The notes: generated from the sequence alone by a model not told the origin. 64,000 nucleotides of DNA from Myxococcales bacterium (GCA_020633515.1 JACKDM010000010.1:1-64000); one strand, 5' to 3'. Shown: positions 37,101 through 45,164, numbered from the stretch's first letter. Numbers and translations: made by a program.

Positions 37101-38482
37101 TCGTCCGCCCCGACGCCGACGGCGGCGGCCCCATCACCAGCCGCGACCCCCTCCGCCTCGCGCCCAACGCCCACACCCCGCTCACCCTCCACATCGCCCC
37201 CCCCGCCGACCTGCCCGCCGCCGAAGACCCCGTCGAAGGCGCGCTCCTGCTCTGGATCCCCGGCCTCGCCGCCCCCGTCCGCCTCCCCGTCGGCGTCCGC
37301 CGCATCATCGCCATCGCCCCCCTCCCCGGCCCGCTCGCGCTCGACCTCGGCGCCATGCGCATCGTCGCCCGCGTCGCCACCCCCGACGGCCCCCAGACCT
37401 GGCGCGGCCGCCTCGGCCACGGCCCCGACGGTCTGCCCGACCCCGAGCGCGGCGTCCGCGCCATCGCGCTCCGCCTCAGCCGCGGCCTCGGCATGCGCCC
37501 CGCCGCCATCCAGCTCGTCTGCCCCACCGGCGCATCGGCCCCCGAACGCCAGGCGCTCGCCATGCTCCTCACCGAGAGCTTCGGCGGCGTCGAGGTCGAC
37601 ATCACCCTCGACCAGGCCACCGCATCCGCGCTCGGCGCGCTCGAAGCGCAGAGCAAGGACGAACCCGCGCTCGACGAGCTCGAGCTCCTCGCCGTCGACA
37701 TCGGCGCCCGCACCACCGACGTCGCCCGGATCCACGCCCGCCGCCAGGACGGCCGCTGGCAGGTCGACGTCCGCCGCCGCGCCGTCGCCCACCGCGCCGG
37801 CGGCCACTTCACCCGCCTCCTCGCCGACGAGCTCCTCCGCCCCGCCGTCGGCGACGCGCTCACCGCGCTCGCCGGCGAGAGCGACAAGAAGGCCGCCTGG
37901 TACAACCGCGCCAGCACCGGCAAGCGCCGCACCGGCCCCGCGCAAGGCTGGTATGCCCGCGCCCGCACCGGCGGCCGCCAGATCGACCTCGCCCGCGCCG
38001 CCGAGCACCCCGGCGACCCCTCCGTCGCCCGCAGCGAAGACGCCGTCGAGCGCATCGCCGAGGCCATCAAGCGCGCGTTCGGCGACCGCGCCGAGGTCCA
38101 GCTCGCCGAGCTCGAGACCTTCGACGCCGCGCTCGACGCGCTCGTCGTCGACGCCCCCGAAGGCAAGAAGGCGCTCACCCCCGAAGCCCGCGCCCGCCTC
38201 GCCGCGCTCGTGCTGCGCCGCGACGACTACGAACCCATCGTGCGCGCCGCCCTCGCCGAGCTCTTCGCCGCCGTCGCCCCCTTCACCGACGGCGCCGAGC
38301 TCGTCGTGCTCTGCGGCTTCAGCGTGCACCTGCCCGCCTGCCTCGAAGCCGCGCAGAGCACCTTCAGCAGCGTCCGCCTGCGCATCATCCCCGAATCCCT
38401 CGCCGCCCGCGGCGCGTACTGGGCCGCCGCCGAGCGCGTCAGCGTGCGCTGGGTCGGCGAGCCGGTCCGACTCGATGGGTGA
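34118..38482 (+). CDS. Pseudokinase - beta-sandwich - Hsp70-like ATPase fusion protein
   Basis: A 1454-residue protein; start GTG 34118 with GGAG five bases ahead (a GTG two codons earlier is possible). Residues 10-30 hold a zinc ribbon (CPVC, CPRDG). A kinase-like domain follows at about 45-300, in which VAIK is VALRVL, the HRDLKPxN loop is HHHLTPQK without Asp, and DFGLA and 'ADVYSVGVLLWWLM' remain, so it is a pseudokinase. A second ribbon (CPDCG, CATCG) lies near 417-443. About 600 residues of beta-sandwich-like repeats follow. The last 350 residues look like Hsp70: 'LVCPTGASAPERQALAMLL', 'VDIGARTTDVA' (phosphate-1), 'GGHFTRLLADEL', 'LCGFSVHLPACLEAA' (phosphate-2/adenosine region). An insert at about 77-107 interrupts the N-lobe. 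I know of no named family with this order. Confidence 0.85.
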   Translation: MPTNTEALRCPVCDHREVGAVGARCPRDGAWLFVDEGPPDPLVGQILDGRFVIVGVAGSGRSGRIYRALMIEGGNAGVPEGLSRPSDAEIGPRSGAGRSAGSFATGSEVALRVLRPALARGAGLAEKLARSVPRLAAVDHPGVVVPFADWISGNLHCQASEMVHGSSPATLHGADPRRWVLLCAELCAALAAAARRGVHHHHLTPQKIRVVELHDGTLLPRVLDFGLAAIPLSTWQALGVLTPIARRFMAPELAEIPGDARADVYSVGVLLWWLMTDGHPEDDSRRPEAPQGLAAIADRAAARDPADRYPDADALRDALLALLAAPEALWQAPTDRAAADDADPALAPSPFVDCTACAWALHAPGPQFDAAVEAIAARLAAAGLLDNTRERVFRRLMARADLLLCDAAADPPHVARICPDCGATHSVRLAAIGALRHCATCGQRLPESKLDAVIHQRPARPGHAVFDPGSGALRLDPVAVSARLELEGHSAPLPRRPATFHLADPAAGPLRVTVSPRRRPALPAGYIRCAPADAPPALAPDPRPLVEPGHLADVPVDGWPPALAPGDAHDYTVALTAGDQRAELRRFTVRPLPRVRASLVFEGEAPRDMGDALVTVARGAPFTLTLVADAALPPLDTIGITLQGQDGRYTVPLEIRTHDRRATGVLPRIPAGPALAFTGLVPRDLPVGRDVRAELVARFHDTLGHMRIAGRWRVGATSSSVAPVPPALGLVVDDLPPVALTPERAVPVTLAGAVDRRVTLELHARDLPGVELKLKADGPHIDEMLTCVARDGARSTWRARVTLGEDTPGRLTVSADIGRSRVTWPCHLIAPPRVEATLVWDARPDMPFRHLLGPDRPLAIARPWPGAREARVHLRAIGYPVDLAAIDAPEGQKPADLGPLRLDPHEWQALTLGIGGELRLRVAGVHGGRPAVDLIRLARPITATQPLQLVEGDVIAIDQVTAGQVETRRLHLSNALPEPLHLAAVTTDGLPWIQIVRPDADGGGPITSRDPLRLAPNAHTPLTLHIAPPADLPAAEDPVEGALLLWIPGLAAPVRLPVGVRRIIAIAPLPGPLALDLGAMRIVARVATPDGPQTWRGRLGHGPDGLPDPERGVRAIALRLSRGLGMRPAAIQLVCPTGASAPERQALAMLLTESFGGVEVDITLDQATASALGALEAQSKDEPALDELELLAVDIGARTTDVARIHARRQDGRWQVDVRRRAVAHRAGGHFTRLLADELLRPAVGDALTALAGESDKKAAWYNRASTGKRRTGPAQGWYARARTGGRQIDLARAAEHPGDPSVARSEDAVERIAEAIKRAFGDRAEVQLAELETFDAALDALVVDAPEGKKALTPEARARLAALVLRRDDYEPIVRAALAELFAAVAPFTDGAELVVLCGFSVHLPACLEAAQSTFSSVRLRIIPESLAARGAYWAAAERVSVRWVGEPVRLDG
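34346..34436 (+). repeat. Possible in-frame palindromic insert inside the pseudokinase gene
   Basis: Between 'YRALMIEGG' and 'EVALRVLRP' of the kinase-like N-lobe lie about 30 Gly/Ser/Arg-rich residues with codon use unlike the C-ending codons around them (GGA, GTA, GGT, TCA, TCT). The DNA contains a hairpin, GGCGC at 34400-34404 with GCGCC at 34413-34417. It looks like a small mobile palindromic element that kept the frame. Confidence 0.5.
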
Positions 38483-38485
38483 GGG

Positions 38486-38908
38486 TCAGCGCCGCCCGGT
38501 GTTCGAATCGCTCGCCTCGCGCGCGAGCTGACGCAATCGGGTGAGCGCCTTCTGGGTGGCATCGGACCGCAGCACGGCAGCCAGCGCGCCCGCGAAGTCA
38601 TCCTCGTCGTTGCACGTCAGCGCTGCGTCCCCCTGCGTGATCTCCACCGGGAAGTCTTCGAGCTGACGCTGCGTCACCTGGAACAGCTCGTAGCGATAGC
38701 CATTGAGCGCGGGCACGGTGATGATGAAGCGCGCGCGAAAGGTGCGCCCCGGCGCCGCGACGATCTCGACCAGACCGATGAGCTGACCATCGGTCTTCTC
38801 TGCGAGCAGCTCGGCCTGCTCCCGCAGCAGCGCCCACCACGCGCTGTCGACGCCCGGCCCCGAGTTATCGTCGAGGTCGCCCCACAGATCACGTTTCGGT
38901 TGGCTCAT
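38486..38908 (-). CDS. Hypothetical protein beside an EEP-family hydrolase
   Basis: A 140-residue protein starting at an ATG with AGGAG, overlapping the end of the upstream hydrolase gene by 20 bases. It begins with an acidic segment (DLWGDLDDNSGPG), then one helix and a beta-rich middle ('LIGLVEIVAAPGRTFRARFIITVPAL', 'RYELFQVTQRQL'), then a helical C-terminus. No signal peptide or membrane segment. No family recognised. Codons include GCA, AGC, TCG and CTG more freely than the neighbours, and the DNA is visibly less G/C-extreme. Co-translation suggests it acts with the hydrolase. Confidence 0.75.
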   Translation of the reverse strand: MSQPKRDLWGDLDDNSGPGVDSAWWALLREQAELLAEKTDGQLIGLVEIVAAPGRTFRARFIITVPALNGYRYELFQVTQRQLEDFPVEITQGDAALTCNDEDDFAGALAAVLRSDATQKALTRLRQLAREASDSNTGRR

Positions 38909-39704
38909 CGGCTGCTCCTGACTCGATCTCTACGATCACGGGGAGATGATCGGACACCGCCGCTTTGCGGGGCAAGTCCATCTTGCTGACGAGGTCGACG
39001 GTCCCCAGTCGACGCGGCACCGTCACCGCGCTCAGCCGGGGGACGAGCGACGGTCGCACCAAGACCTGGTCGAACGTGTGGAAGCGATAGTCATGGTGAT
39101 CCTCACTCGACGCATGGTAGGTGCCCGGCGGGCCGGGGGAGTCGTCGCCCATCCGGCTCCACATCGGGTTGTAGAACACGGCGCCACGGAGCTGAACATC
39201 GCTCGATGCGTCGAGCCGCGCAGCGAGTCGTCGATCCATCACGCCGAGCATGAGGCGACGATCGCAGAGGCCGAAGTCATAAGGGTCGAGGTTGAAGTCA
39301 CCCATCACGAGGGTGTTTCGGTGCCGAACGGCGCGCTCGACCGCCATGATCTCTTGGCGAAGCGCCCCGCAGTCGATGCTGATGTCACTCGCGGTCGCGT
39401 GCATCCGACTGCGAAAGTGGACGGCGGCGACCGTCAACGCGATCCCATCCCGCCCGCGGAGCCGGCAGATGCAGAAGCGATCGGCGCCCACCCGGGCGAC
39501 ACAGCGGAGCCCGCGGCTGAACAGCGCGAGACGCGGGCCGGTGTCGGAGACCTGCTGCCATCGCCGGTCCAATGCCATCAGCGCTCGGACGACCTGATCC
39601 GGTGCCTTGCATTCGGCGATGGCCAGGACATCGGGGCGCTCGGCTTCGGCGAGCAGGAGCGCCGCTTCATCATTCTGCCGCACGTTCCAGAATGCCAGCT
39701 TCAC
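38889..39704 (-). CDS. Endonuclease/exonuclease/phosphatase (EEP) family protein
   Basis: A 271-residue protein; the start is taken as GTG 39704, giving VKLAFWNVRQN, the usual first strand of EEP enzymes. An ATG ten codons upstream has no ribosome site. Landmarks in order are the Asn in 'FWNV', Glu in 'AIAECK', 'VHFRSRM', 'MGDFNLDPYDFG' with the Asp/Asn pair, 'HTFDQVLV' and 'VSDHLPVIVEI' with the terminal Asp-His. These are the Mg-binding and catalytic residues of DNase I-like hydrolases, so activity is likely. The substrate could be nucleic acid, phospholipid or inositol phosphate. It overlaps the small unknown gene downstream by 20 bases. Confidence 0.85.
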   Translation of the reverse strand: MKLAFWNVRQNDEAALLLAEAERPDVLAIAECKAPDQVVRALMALDRRWQQVSDTGPRLALFSRGLRCVARVGADRFCICRLRGRDGIALTVAAVHFRSRMHATASDISIDCGALRQEIMAVERAVRHRNTLVMGDFNLDPYDFGLCDRRLMLGVMDRRLAARLDASSDVQLRGAVFYNPMWSRMGDDSPGPPGTYHASSEDHHDYRFHTFDQVLVRPSLVPRLSAVTVPRRLGTVDLVSKMDLPRKAAVSDHLPVIVEIESGAADEPTET

Positions 39705-39824
39705 CGCCCGCTGACTCCGCGTCGACCAAGGCATCGACGCAGGCTACTGACAATTCGACCGCGTGTCTACCCTTCTATGCGGCCCGATGAGCCCGCGTCG
39801 CGGCATCGCGGCAGGCCAAGGCGG

Positions 39825-40637
39825 TCAACCCCGCGCCCCCCGCCACGCCGGCCGGACCGGGATGTCGAGACGCTCGCACTCCCGACCCACCGCGTCGGCC
39901 CGATACGGCAGCCGCACGAAGGTGATCGTGTCATCCGGCGGCGGCCGATACAGGCAGTAGAACGCCCGCGGATCGCCCTTCACCCGGCTCTCGCCCACCG
40001 AGCCCGGGTTGATCCACGCGTCGCGTCCCTTCAACTCGACGGTGCCTTCCGGTGGCACATCCTGCCATCCGTCGGGGCCGTCGACGAAACACACCGGGCG
40101 GTGGGTATGTCCCCGCATCACGATGAGACGCCCCGATGGCTTGTCGATCAGCTCCCGCAGCGCGGCGTGCTCCTGCCGGCCGAGGATGTGATTCTCGACC
40201 AGATCACTGCCTGGATAGATCGGGAGCGATGCGTCCTTGGGATGCACCAGCAGGATGTCATCCCGCGGCCGCGCGGTCGTCGGCAGCGCTTCGAGGTAGG
40301 TGACGACCTGTTCGAGCTCCTCGGGCGCCATCATCTCCATCTGCCGGCGGATGGCGGCGCGCGCGTTGCGGCTCGCCTTGATCGCGTCGAGCTCGACCTG
40401 CCCGCGATGCACCCGGCAGATGTAGTCGTCGTGGTTGCCGGCGACGGTGACCCAGCGGCCGCGGTTGCGGAGCACCACCGCCATCACCGCGCTGACATGC
40501 GGCCCGTAGCCGACGAGGTCGCCGAGGCACCAGATCTCGCGCACGCCGTGGCTGCGCAGGTCGCGTTGCACGGCGAGGAGCGCCGCGGCGTTGGCGTGCA
40601 GGTCGGAGATGATCGCGACGGGCGCGGCCTCGCTCAT
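39825..40637 (-). CDS. Calcineurin-like metallophosphoesterase, YfcE type
   Basis: A 270-residue protein with all five family blocks: 'SDLHAN' (Asp12, His14), 'GDLVGYG' (39-45), 'GNHD' (67-70), a later His in 'LLVHPKD' and 'GHTHRPV', then 'INPGSVGESR'. Enzymes of this branch are small cytoplasmic phosphodiesterases or phosphatases with a di-metal centre. The ATG follows AAGGAG and lies seven bases after the stop of the giant helical protein gene, so it is the last gene of that operon. A role in removing phosphates placed by the operon's kinase-like protein is only a guess. Confidence 0.9.
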   Translation of the reverse strand: MSEAAPVAIISDLHANAAALLAVQRDLRSHGVREIWCLGDLVGYGPHVSAVMAVVLRNRGRWVTVAGNHDDYICRVHRGQVELDAIKASRNARAAIRRQMEMMAPEELEQVVTYLEALPTTARPRDDILLVHPKDASLPIYPGSDLVENHILGRQEHAALRELIDKPSGRLIVMRGHTHRPVCFVDGPDGWQDVPPEGTVELKGRDAWINPGSVGESRVKGDPRAFYCLYRPPPDDTITFVRLPYRADAVGRECERLDIPVRPAWRGARG

Positions 40638-40644
40638 GACTCCT

Positions 40645-43600
40645 TCACTGCACCTTGGCCTTGATCGCGCGCGACCACACCGCCACCCGGCCCGAGCCGC
40701 TCCACCGATCGGCGATGCGGAGCACGTCGTCGGCGCGGGCGCGGATGCCCTGCGCGTCGAGGCGGTAGATGGTCTGGAGCGTGCCGAAGTCGTTCTCGAG
40801 CGCCTTGCGCTCGGCGCGCACCGCCTCGGGGAGCGCGTCGGGGCCGAGCTTGCGGGCGCGCACGACGAGCGCTTGCAGCGCGTCGAGCAGCTCCTGGCTG
40901 CGCAGCTTCGAGCGCAGCGCGTCGGCGCGCTGTTCGAGGCCGCGCAGCGCGTCGGCGAGGCTCTCGGCCTCGCGGCGCGCGTCGTCGACGCCCTGCTCGG
41001 GCTCGTCGATCCGCACCTGCTTCATCAGCTCCGCCCGGCGCCGCTCGGCCTGCTCGACCTGGTGCTCGATCGACTCGATCGTGTCGCCGATCCGGTTCTG
41101 CTCGTCTTCGAGGTCGTGGCGCAGGCTGTCGAGCTGCAGGCGCACCGCGCTCGCGCCGGGGCCGAGGCGGCCGAGGCGGCGGTCGTCGATCGCGAGCGAG
41201 TCGGGGTGCGGGATCGAGACCTTGCTGCGCAGCTCTTCGAGCGCATCGAGCTTGTCGTCGGCGGCGTCGAAGTCGCCCTCGGCGAGCGCCGCTTCGAGCG
41301 CGCGCACGATGCGGTCGGCCTCGTGCCAGCCGTCGAGCAGCGCCTTGATCTCGGCGGTGTCGCCGCCGAGCGCGGTCTGCATGCGCAGCGCGCGCTCGAG
41401 CTTGCCGAGGTTGTGGCTCTGCAGCGCGTCTTCGACGAGCGCCTGCACCTCGGTCTCCTCGTCGCTCGTGCGCTGCGCGGCGGCCTGCCGGTCGCGCAGC
41501 GGGCGGATGAGCTCCTGCGCCTGCGCGCGGTCCTCGTCGTCCTCCTGGTGCTTGGCGGCGAGGGTGAGCCGGCGGATCGTGCGGTCGACGACCTCGCGGT
41601 CGGGGCGGGCGCCCTTGGCGAGCTCGCGGGCGAGGTTGCAGAGCGCGTCGAAGTCGGCGGCCTGCTCCAGATGCACCGTCTCGATGAGGCCCTCGAGCTC
41701 GGCGCCGTCCTCCCAGGGGGCGCGCGCCTCGACGTCGCGCACGATCTGCTCGATCTGCTCGAAGGTGTAGCCGGGCTGCGCCTCGACGCGCAGCGTCTCG
41801 CAGGCGGCGAGGACCGCGCCGATCCGCTGCTGGCGCACCCGTTCGAGGAACTCGCGCAGGTACTCGGGCGGCTCCTCGCCGTGGCGGGCGTAGACGAGCG
41901 CGTAGGCCTGCCGCCACGCTTCGAGCGCGTCGCCCTTGTCGAGGATGCGGAAGACGCCGCGGGCGTCGGAGACGAGCTTGCGCGCCTCGACGACCTCGGT
42001 CGCAGCACCCAGCTCGCTCTCGCGCACGAGCTGCTCGGCGCGGTCGATGTCGAGCGTCGAGAAGGCGGTGCGGAAGTCGATGACGAAGCGGCGGATCCGC
42101 GCCTCGTTGATGAAGCCGGCGACGTTGGCCTCGGCGCCGAGGCCCATGAGGCCGCGGGCGGTCTCGATGGCCTTCTCGACGTCGCCGGTCTCGAGGTGCT
42201 CGCGGGCGACGGCCATCGCGCGGGCGAAGTCGAAGCGGTCGACGACGACCTGGTTGTCCTGCACCTGCGGGCTGTAGCGGCGCAGGAACTCGACGGCGGT
42301 GCGCACCGCTTCGAGGCGGCGAGCGGCGCCTTCGCCGTTGGCCTGCTCGATGGCGGCCTCGACCTCGGCGCGGCGGGCGGTCGAGAGCGCGGCGACCGCC
42401 TGCCGGCGGATGTGCTCGGCCTCGGCCTGCTCGCGGCGGGCGAGCGCGAGGCCGTCGAGCAGGTCGAGCGCGGTCTGCCAGTCCTTCTGCCGGATCGCCT
42501 CGCGGGCCTTGGGCACGTTCTGCTTGGCGAGCTCGACGTGGTCGCGCACCGCGCCGTAGTGCTCGATGAGCGCCTCGAACTCGTCGCGCTCGTCGCCGTG
42601 CAGGCGGTCGACGAGCGCGCGGGCGACCTGCACGACGGCGTCGTAGTCCTGCCGCTGCTCGTACTGCTCGATCTGGTTCAAGGCGCGGCGGCGCTCGGCG
42701 ATGAGCGCGAGCTCGGCGAAGGCGCCGTCGTGGGCGGCGTAGGGCTCGCAGAGCTCGAGGGCGCGCTCGGGGTCTTGCGCGAGGAGCTTGCGGGCGAGCG
42801 CGAGCGCCTCGTCGCGCTGGATCTCGAACTGGAAGTCCTGCTTGCTCGCGGCGATGTCGGCGCGGCGCTCGGGGACCTCCTCGGCGAGCGCGTCGAGGAG
42901 CGCGCGCACCTCTTCGAGGCGGCCCTGTTTGGCGAGCTTCTCGGCGCGGGCGAGCTCCTTGTCGCAGCGTTCGAGGCGGGCTTCGAGGGCGTTGGCCTGC
43001 TCGGCGAGCTCGGCGGCCTCGCCGCGCAGCTCCGAGATGCCGGGCGGGGTGCCGGTGACCTCGGCCATCTCCTCTTCGAGCTGCTCGATCGACTCGCGGA
43101 TCGCGCGGACGCGCTCGATGTTGGGGTGGATGTCGCCGAGGCGGGTGGTGAGCAGGCGCACCTTGGCGCGGAACGGCGAGAGCCAGCGCTGGAGCACGGT
43201 CGAGCGGAGGCGTTCGAGGGTGTCGGCGCTCGGGCCCTGGCCGGCGATGCCGAGGTCGAGCTCGTTGAGCGCCTGCTCGAAGCGGCCCTCGTCGAGCAAC
43301 AGCCGGATGCGATCGGTCAGCGCCGCCTCACGGGCGCGCTTCTCGACGGCCTCGGTCAGCTCGCCGAAGCGCTCTTCGAGGCGCTCGCTGAACTCGTTCT
43401 CGAGGAGGTGCCACCAGTCGCGGCGCTGGCTGAGGCGCTTGACCGCGGCCTCGACGTTGCCGTGCGCGTCGACGAGGCGCTCGGCGTCGGTGAGGTGCTT
43501 GCTGACGACGGCGCGGACCTTGGGGCGCACCCGCATGGTGAGGGTGTGGATCGCCTGGTCGACGGGGACGAGGTCGGGGCCGTCGAAGCGCACCATGCGC

Positions 43601-44607
43601 TCGCCGCGGGCGCGGCGCGACTCGTAGTCTTCGAGGGCGCGCAGGTTGGGCCCGAGCTCGTCGAGCGCGCCCATCGTCGAGATCTCGTCCTGCGCGCGCT
43701 CCTCGGTCTGGATGCGGCGGTCGACGCCGTCGCGCTCGCGGCGGAGCTCGTCGATGTCGATGAGGTCCTGGAAGTGCGGGGCGTCGTCGAGGAGCGCGTC
43801 GAAGATCGAGCGGGCGTCGCGCAGCGACTCGAGGAAGGCGCCGGGCTTGACGAGCGAGCGGGCGTCGCGGAGCCGGGCGCGGAAGCGCTCGCGCTCCTCG
43901 TGGCGGCGGCGGGCGGAGGCGAGGTCGGCGTCGCAGAGCGCGAGGCGCTGGGGGTCGTGCTTGGCGCGGCTGAGCTTGTGCAGGGTCTGCTCGGCGGCGT
44001 CGAAGTCGCCGACCTGGAGCGCGCCTTCGAACTGGCGGAGGAGCTGGGGGAAGCGCATCTCCTGGCGTTCGAGCACGGCGTTGTGGAGGAGGCCGAGGAT
44101 CGGCTCGTCCATGCCCTTGAGCTCGAGCGAGAGCGAGTCGATGACCTCCTGGTAGCGCTCGTCGTTGAGCGGGCCGACGTAGTCGGTGCCGACGATGCGG
44201 CTCGCCTCCTGCGCGAGCTCGATGAGGGGGTTGTCGCTGCGGCGGCCGAGGAGCGCCTGCACGACGGCGGAGAAGTTGCCCTTGTCGGCCGCGCCGGGCA
44301 GCGGCTTGTCGATCGAGCCGGGGCCGGTGCCGGGCGAGGTGTCGACGGTGCGGCGGTCGGGGAGGCGGAAGTTGCCGGTGTGGCCGGGGCCGCCCTGCAC
44401 CATCGACTTGCGGGCGCGGGGCACGGCGGGCGGACGGGCGGCGGCGGCCGCGGCGGCGGCGGAGCCGGGGCGGCTGAGCGAGGCGCGGTCCATCAGCGCC
44501 GCGCCGGGCGTGCGGGGCGGCGGGGTCTCTTCTTCACCCTCGCCGGCCTTGGTGCCGCGCCGGTAGTTCTGGAAGAGCCGCGCGCGGCTGTTCTGATTGT
44601 CGTCCAT
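40645..44607 (-). CDS. Giant helical-repeat (TPR-like solenoid) protein
   Basis: A 1320-residue soluble protein. The ATG 44607 has AGGAAGAG upstream; the frame extends 23 codons further without a good start. The first 110 residues are disordered (MDDNQNSRARLFQNYRRG, Pro/Ala-rich). The rest is helical throughout, with a loosely repeated unit of about 35 residues such as 'DFDAAEQTLHKLSRAKHD', 'RFEQALNELDLGIAG', 'DYDAVVQVARALVDRLHGD', 'DVEKAIETARGLMGLG' and 'DFDAADDKLDALEELRSK'. This resembles degenerate TPR or a coiled-coil solenoid. A long coiled coil lies near the C-terminus. No enzymatic motif is seen. It probably scaffolds a large assembly with the operon's membrane kinase-like protein. Confidence 0.82.
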   Translation of the reverse strand: MDDNQNSRARLFQNYRRGTKAGEGEEETPPPRTPGAALMDRASLSRPGSAAAAAAAARPPAVPRARKSMVQGGPGHTGNFRLPDRRTVDTSPGTGPGSIDKPLPGAADKGNFSAVVQALLGRRSDNPLIELAQEASRIVGTDYVGPLNDERYQEVIDSLSLELKGMDEPILGLLHNAVLERQEMRFPQLLRQFEGALQVGDFDAAEQTLHKLSRAKHDPQRLALCDADLASARRRHEERERFRARLRDARSLVKPGAFLESLRDARSIFDALLDDAPHFQDLIDIDELRRERDGVDRRIQTEERAQDEISTMGALDELGPNLRALEDYESRRARGERMVRFDGPDLVPVDQAIHTLTMRVRPKVRAVVSKHLTDAERLVDAHGNVEAAVKRLSQRRDWWHLLENEFSERLEERFGELTEAVEKRAREAALTDRIRLLLDEGRFEQALNELDLGIAGQGPSADTLERLRSTVLQRWLSPFRAKVRLLTTRLGDIHPNIERVRAIRESIEQLEEEMAEVTGTPPGISELRGEAAELAEQANALEARLERCDKELARAEKLAKQGRLEEVRALLDALAEEVPERRADIAASKQDFQFEIQRDEALALARKLLAQDPERALELCEPYAAHDGAFAELALIAERRRALNQIEQYEQRQDYDAVVQVARALVDRLHGDERDEFEALIEHYGAVRDHVELAKQNVPKAREAIRQKDWQTALDLLDGLALARREQAEAEHIRRQAVAALSTARRAEVEAAIEQANGEGAARRLEAVRTAVEFLRRYSPQVQDNQVVVDRFDFARAMAVAREHLETGDVEKAIETARGLMGLGAEANVAGFINEARIRRFVIDFRTAFSTLDIDRAEQLVRESELGAATEVVEARKLVSDARGVFRILDKGDALEAWRQAYALVYARHGEEPPEYLREFLERVRQQRIGAVLAACETLRVEAQPGYTFEQIEQIVRDVEARAPWEDGAELEGLIETVHLEQAADFDALCNLARELAKGARPDREVVDRTIRRLTLAAKHQEDDEDRAQAQELIRPLRDRQAAAQRTSDEETEVQALVEDALQSHNLGKLERALRMQTALGGDTAEIKALLDGWHEADRIVRALEAALAEGDFDAADDKLDALEELRSKVSIPHPDSLAIDDRRLGRLGPGASAVRLQLDSLRHDLEDEQNRIGDTIESIEHQVEQAERRRAELMKQVRIDEPEQGVDDARREAESLADALRGLEQRADALRSKLRSQELLDALQALVVRARKLGPDALPEAVRAERKALENDFGTLQTIYRLDAQGIRARADDVLRIADRWSGSGRVAVWSRAIKAKVQ

Positions 44608-44641
44608 CTCTTCCTCGCGCTCCGGGGCATCCCACCCGCGG

Positions 44642-44670
44642 AAAACGGCCCGGCCCTGCCGGGCAGGGCC
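44642..44670 (-). terminator. Hairpin with short T run between operon genes
   Basis: On the minus strand GGCCCTGC/GCAGGGCC (44670-44663 with 44659-44652, three-base loop) is followed after a few G/C bases by TTTT (44645-44642). It sits directly after the AAAEK-repeat gene stop and before the helical-repeat gene start. It may partly terminate or attenuate transcription within the operon. Confidence 0.5.
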
Positions 44671-45164
44671 TACCACTCGTCGGTGAGGTAGCTCGGCTTC
44701 TTCCCGTCGTCGGGCTTGGGCTTCGGCGGATCCGGCTTGTCGTCGTCCGGCTTGGGCTTGGGCTTGGGCGTCGGCGTCGGCGTCTTGTCGCGGTTGGCCT
44801 TCTCGCGGGCGAGCTGCTCGCGGAGCTGGCGGGCGCGCTCTTCGGCGAGGCGCTGCATGCGCTGGTCTTCGGTCTCGCGGGGCGTGCGGCGCACCGGCCG
44901 GGGCCGCGGGTTGGCCTTCTCGGCGGCGGCCCTCTCGGCGGCGGCCTTCTCGGCGGCGGCCTTCTCGGCGGCGGCCTGCTCGGCGGCGGCCTTCTCGGCG
45001 GCGGCCTTCTCCGCGGCGGCCTTCTCGGCGGCGGCGCGCTCGGCGGCGGCCTTCTCCGCGGCGGCCTTCTCGGCGGCGGCGCGCTCGGCGGCGGCCGGGT
45101 CGACGGCGGGCGGGAGCGTGCCGGCGGGCGTGCCGCCGGTCGCCGGGCCGGGCGGCGGCGTCAC
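44670..45164 (-). CDS. AAAEK-repeat protein with basic, Pro/Lys-rich tail
   Basis: A 164-residue protein of low complexity. It starts at a GTG that overlaps the stop of the kinase-like gene (GTGA). Residues 1-23 are Pro/Gly/Thr-rich. Residues 24-83 are twelve pentapeptides AAAE(K/R/Q), which should form a single rigid helix about 9 nm long. Then come a helix of Arg/Glu/Gln (TEDQRMQRLAEERARQLREQ) and a Pro/Lys/Asp tail (TPTPTPKPKPKPDDDKP), ending SYLTDEW. It resembles the spacer part of TolA- or TonB-like proteins, but no membrane segment is present. It probably bridges other members of the operon. Alternatively it may belong to the kinase-like protein's C-terminus through a frameshift. Confidence 0.7.
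   Translation of the reverse strand: MTPPPGPATGGTPAGTLPPAVDPAAAERAAAEKAAAEKAAAERAAAEKAAAEKAAAEKAAAEQAAAEKAAAEKAAAERAAAEKANPRPRPVRRTPRETEDQRMQRLAEERARQLREQLAREKANRDKTPTPTPKPKPKPDDDKPDPPKPKPDDGKKPSYLTDEW
44916..45095 (-). repeat. Twelve tandem 15-bp units encoding AAAE(K/R/Q)
   Basis: The unit on the plus strand is TTCTCGGCGGCGGCC or close variants (GCGCTCGGCGGCGGC, CTGCTCGGCGGCGGC). Twelve in-frame copies give the long Ala/Glu/Lys helix. Near-identity at DNA level implies recent slippage. Confidence 0.9.
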
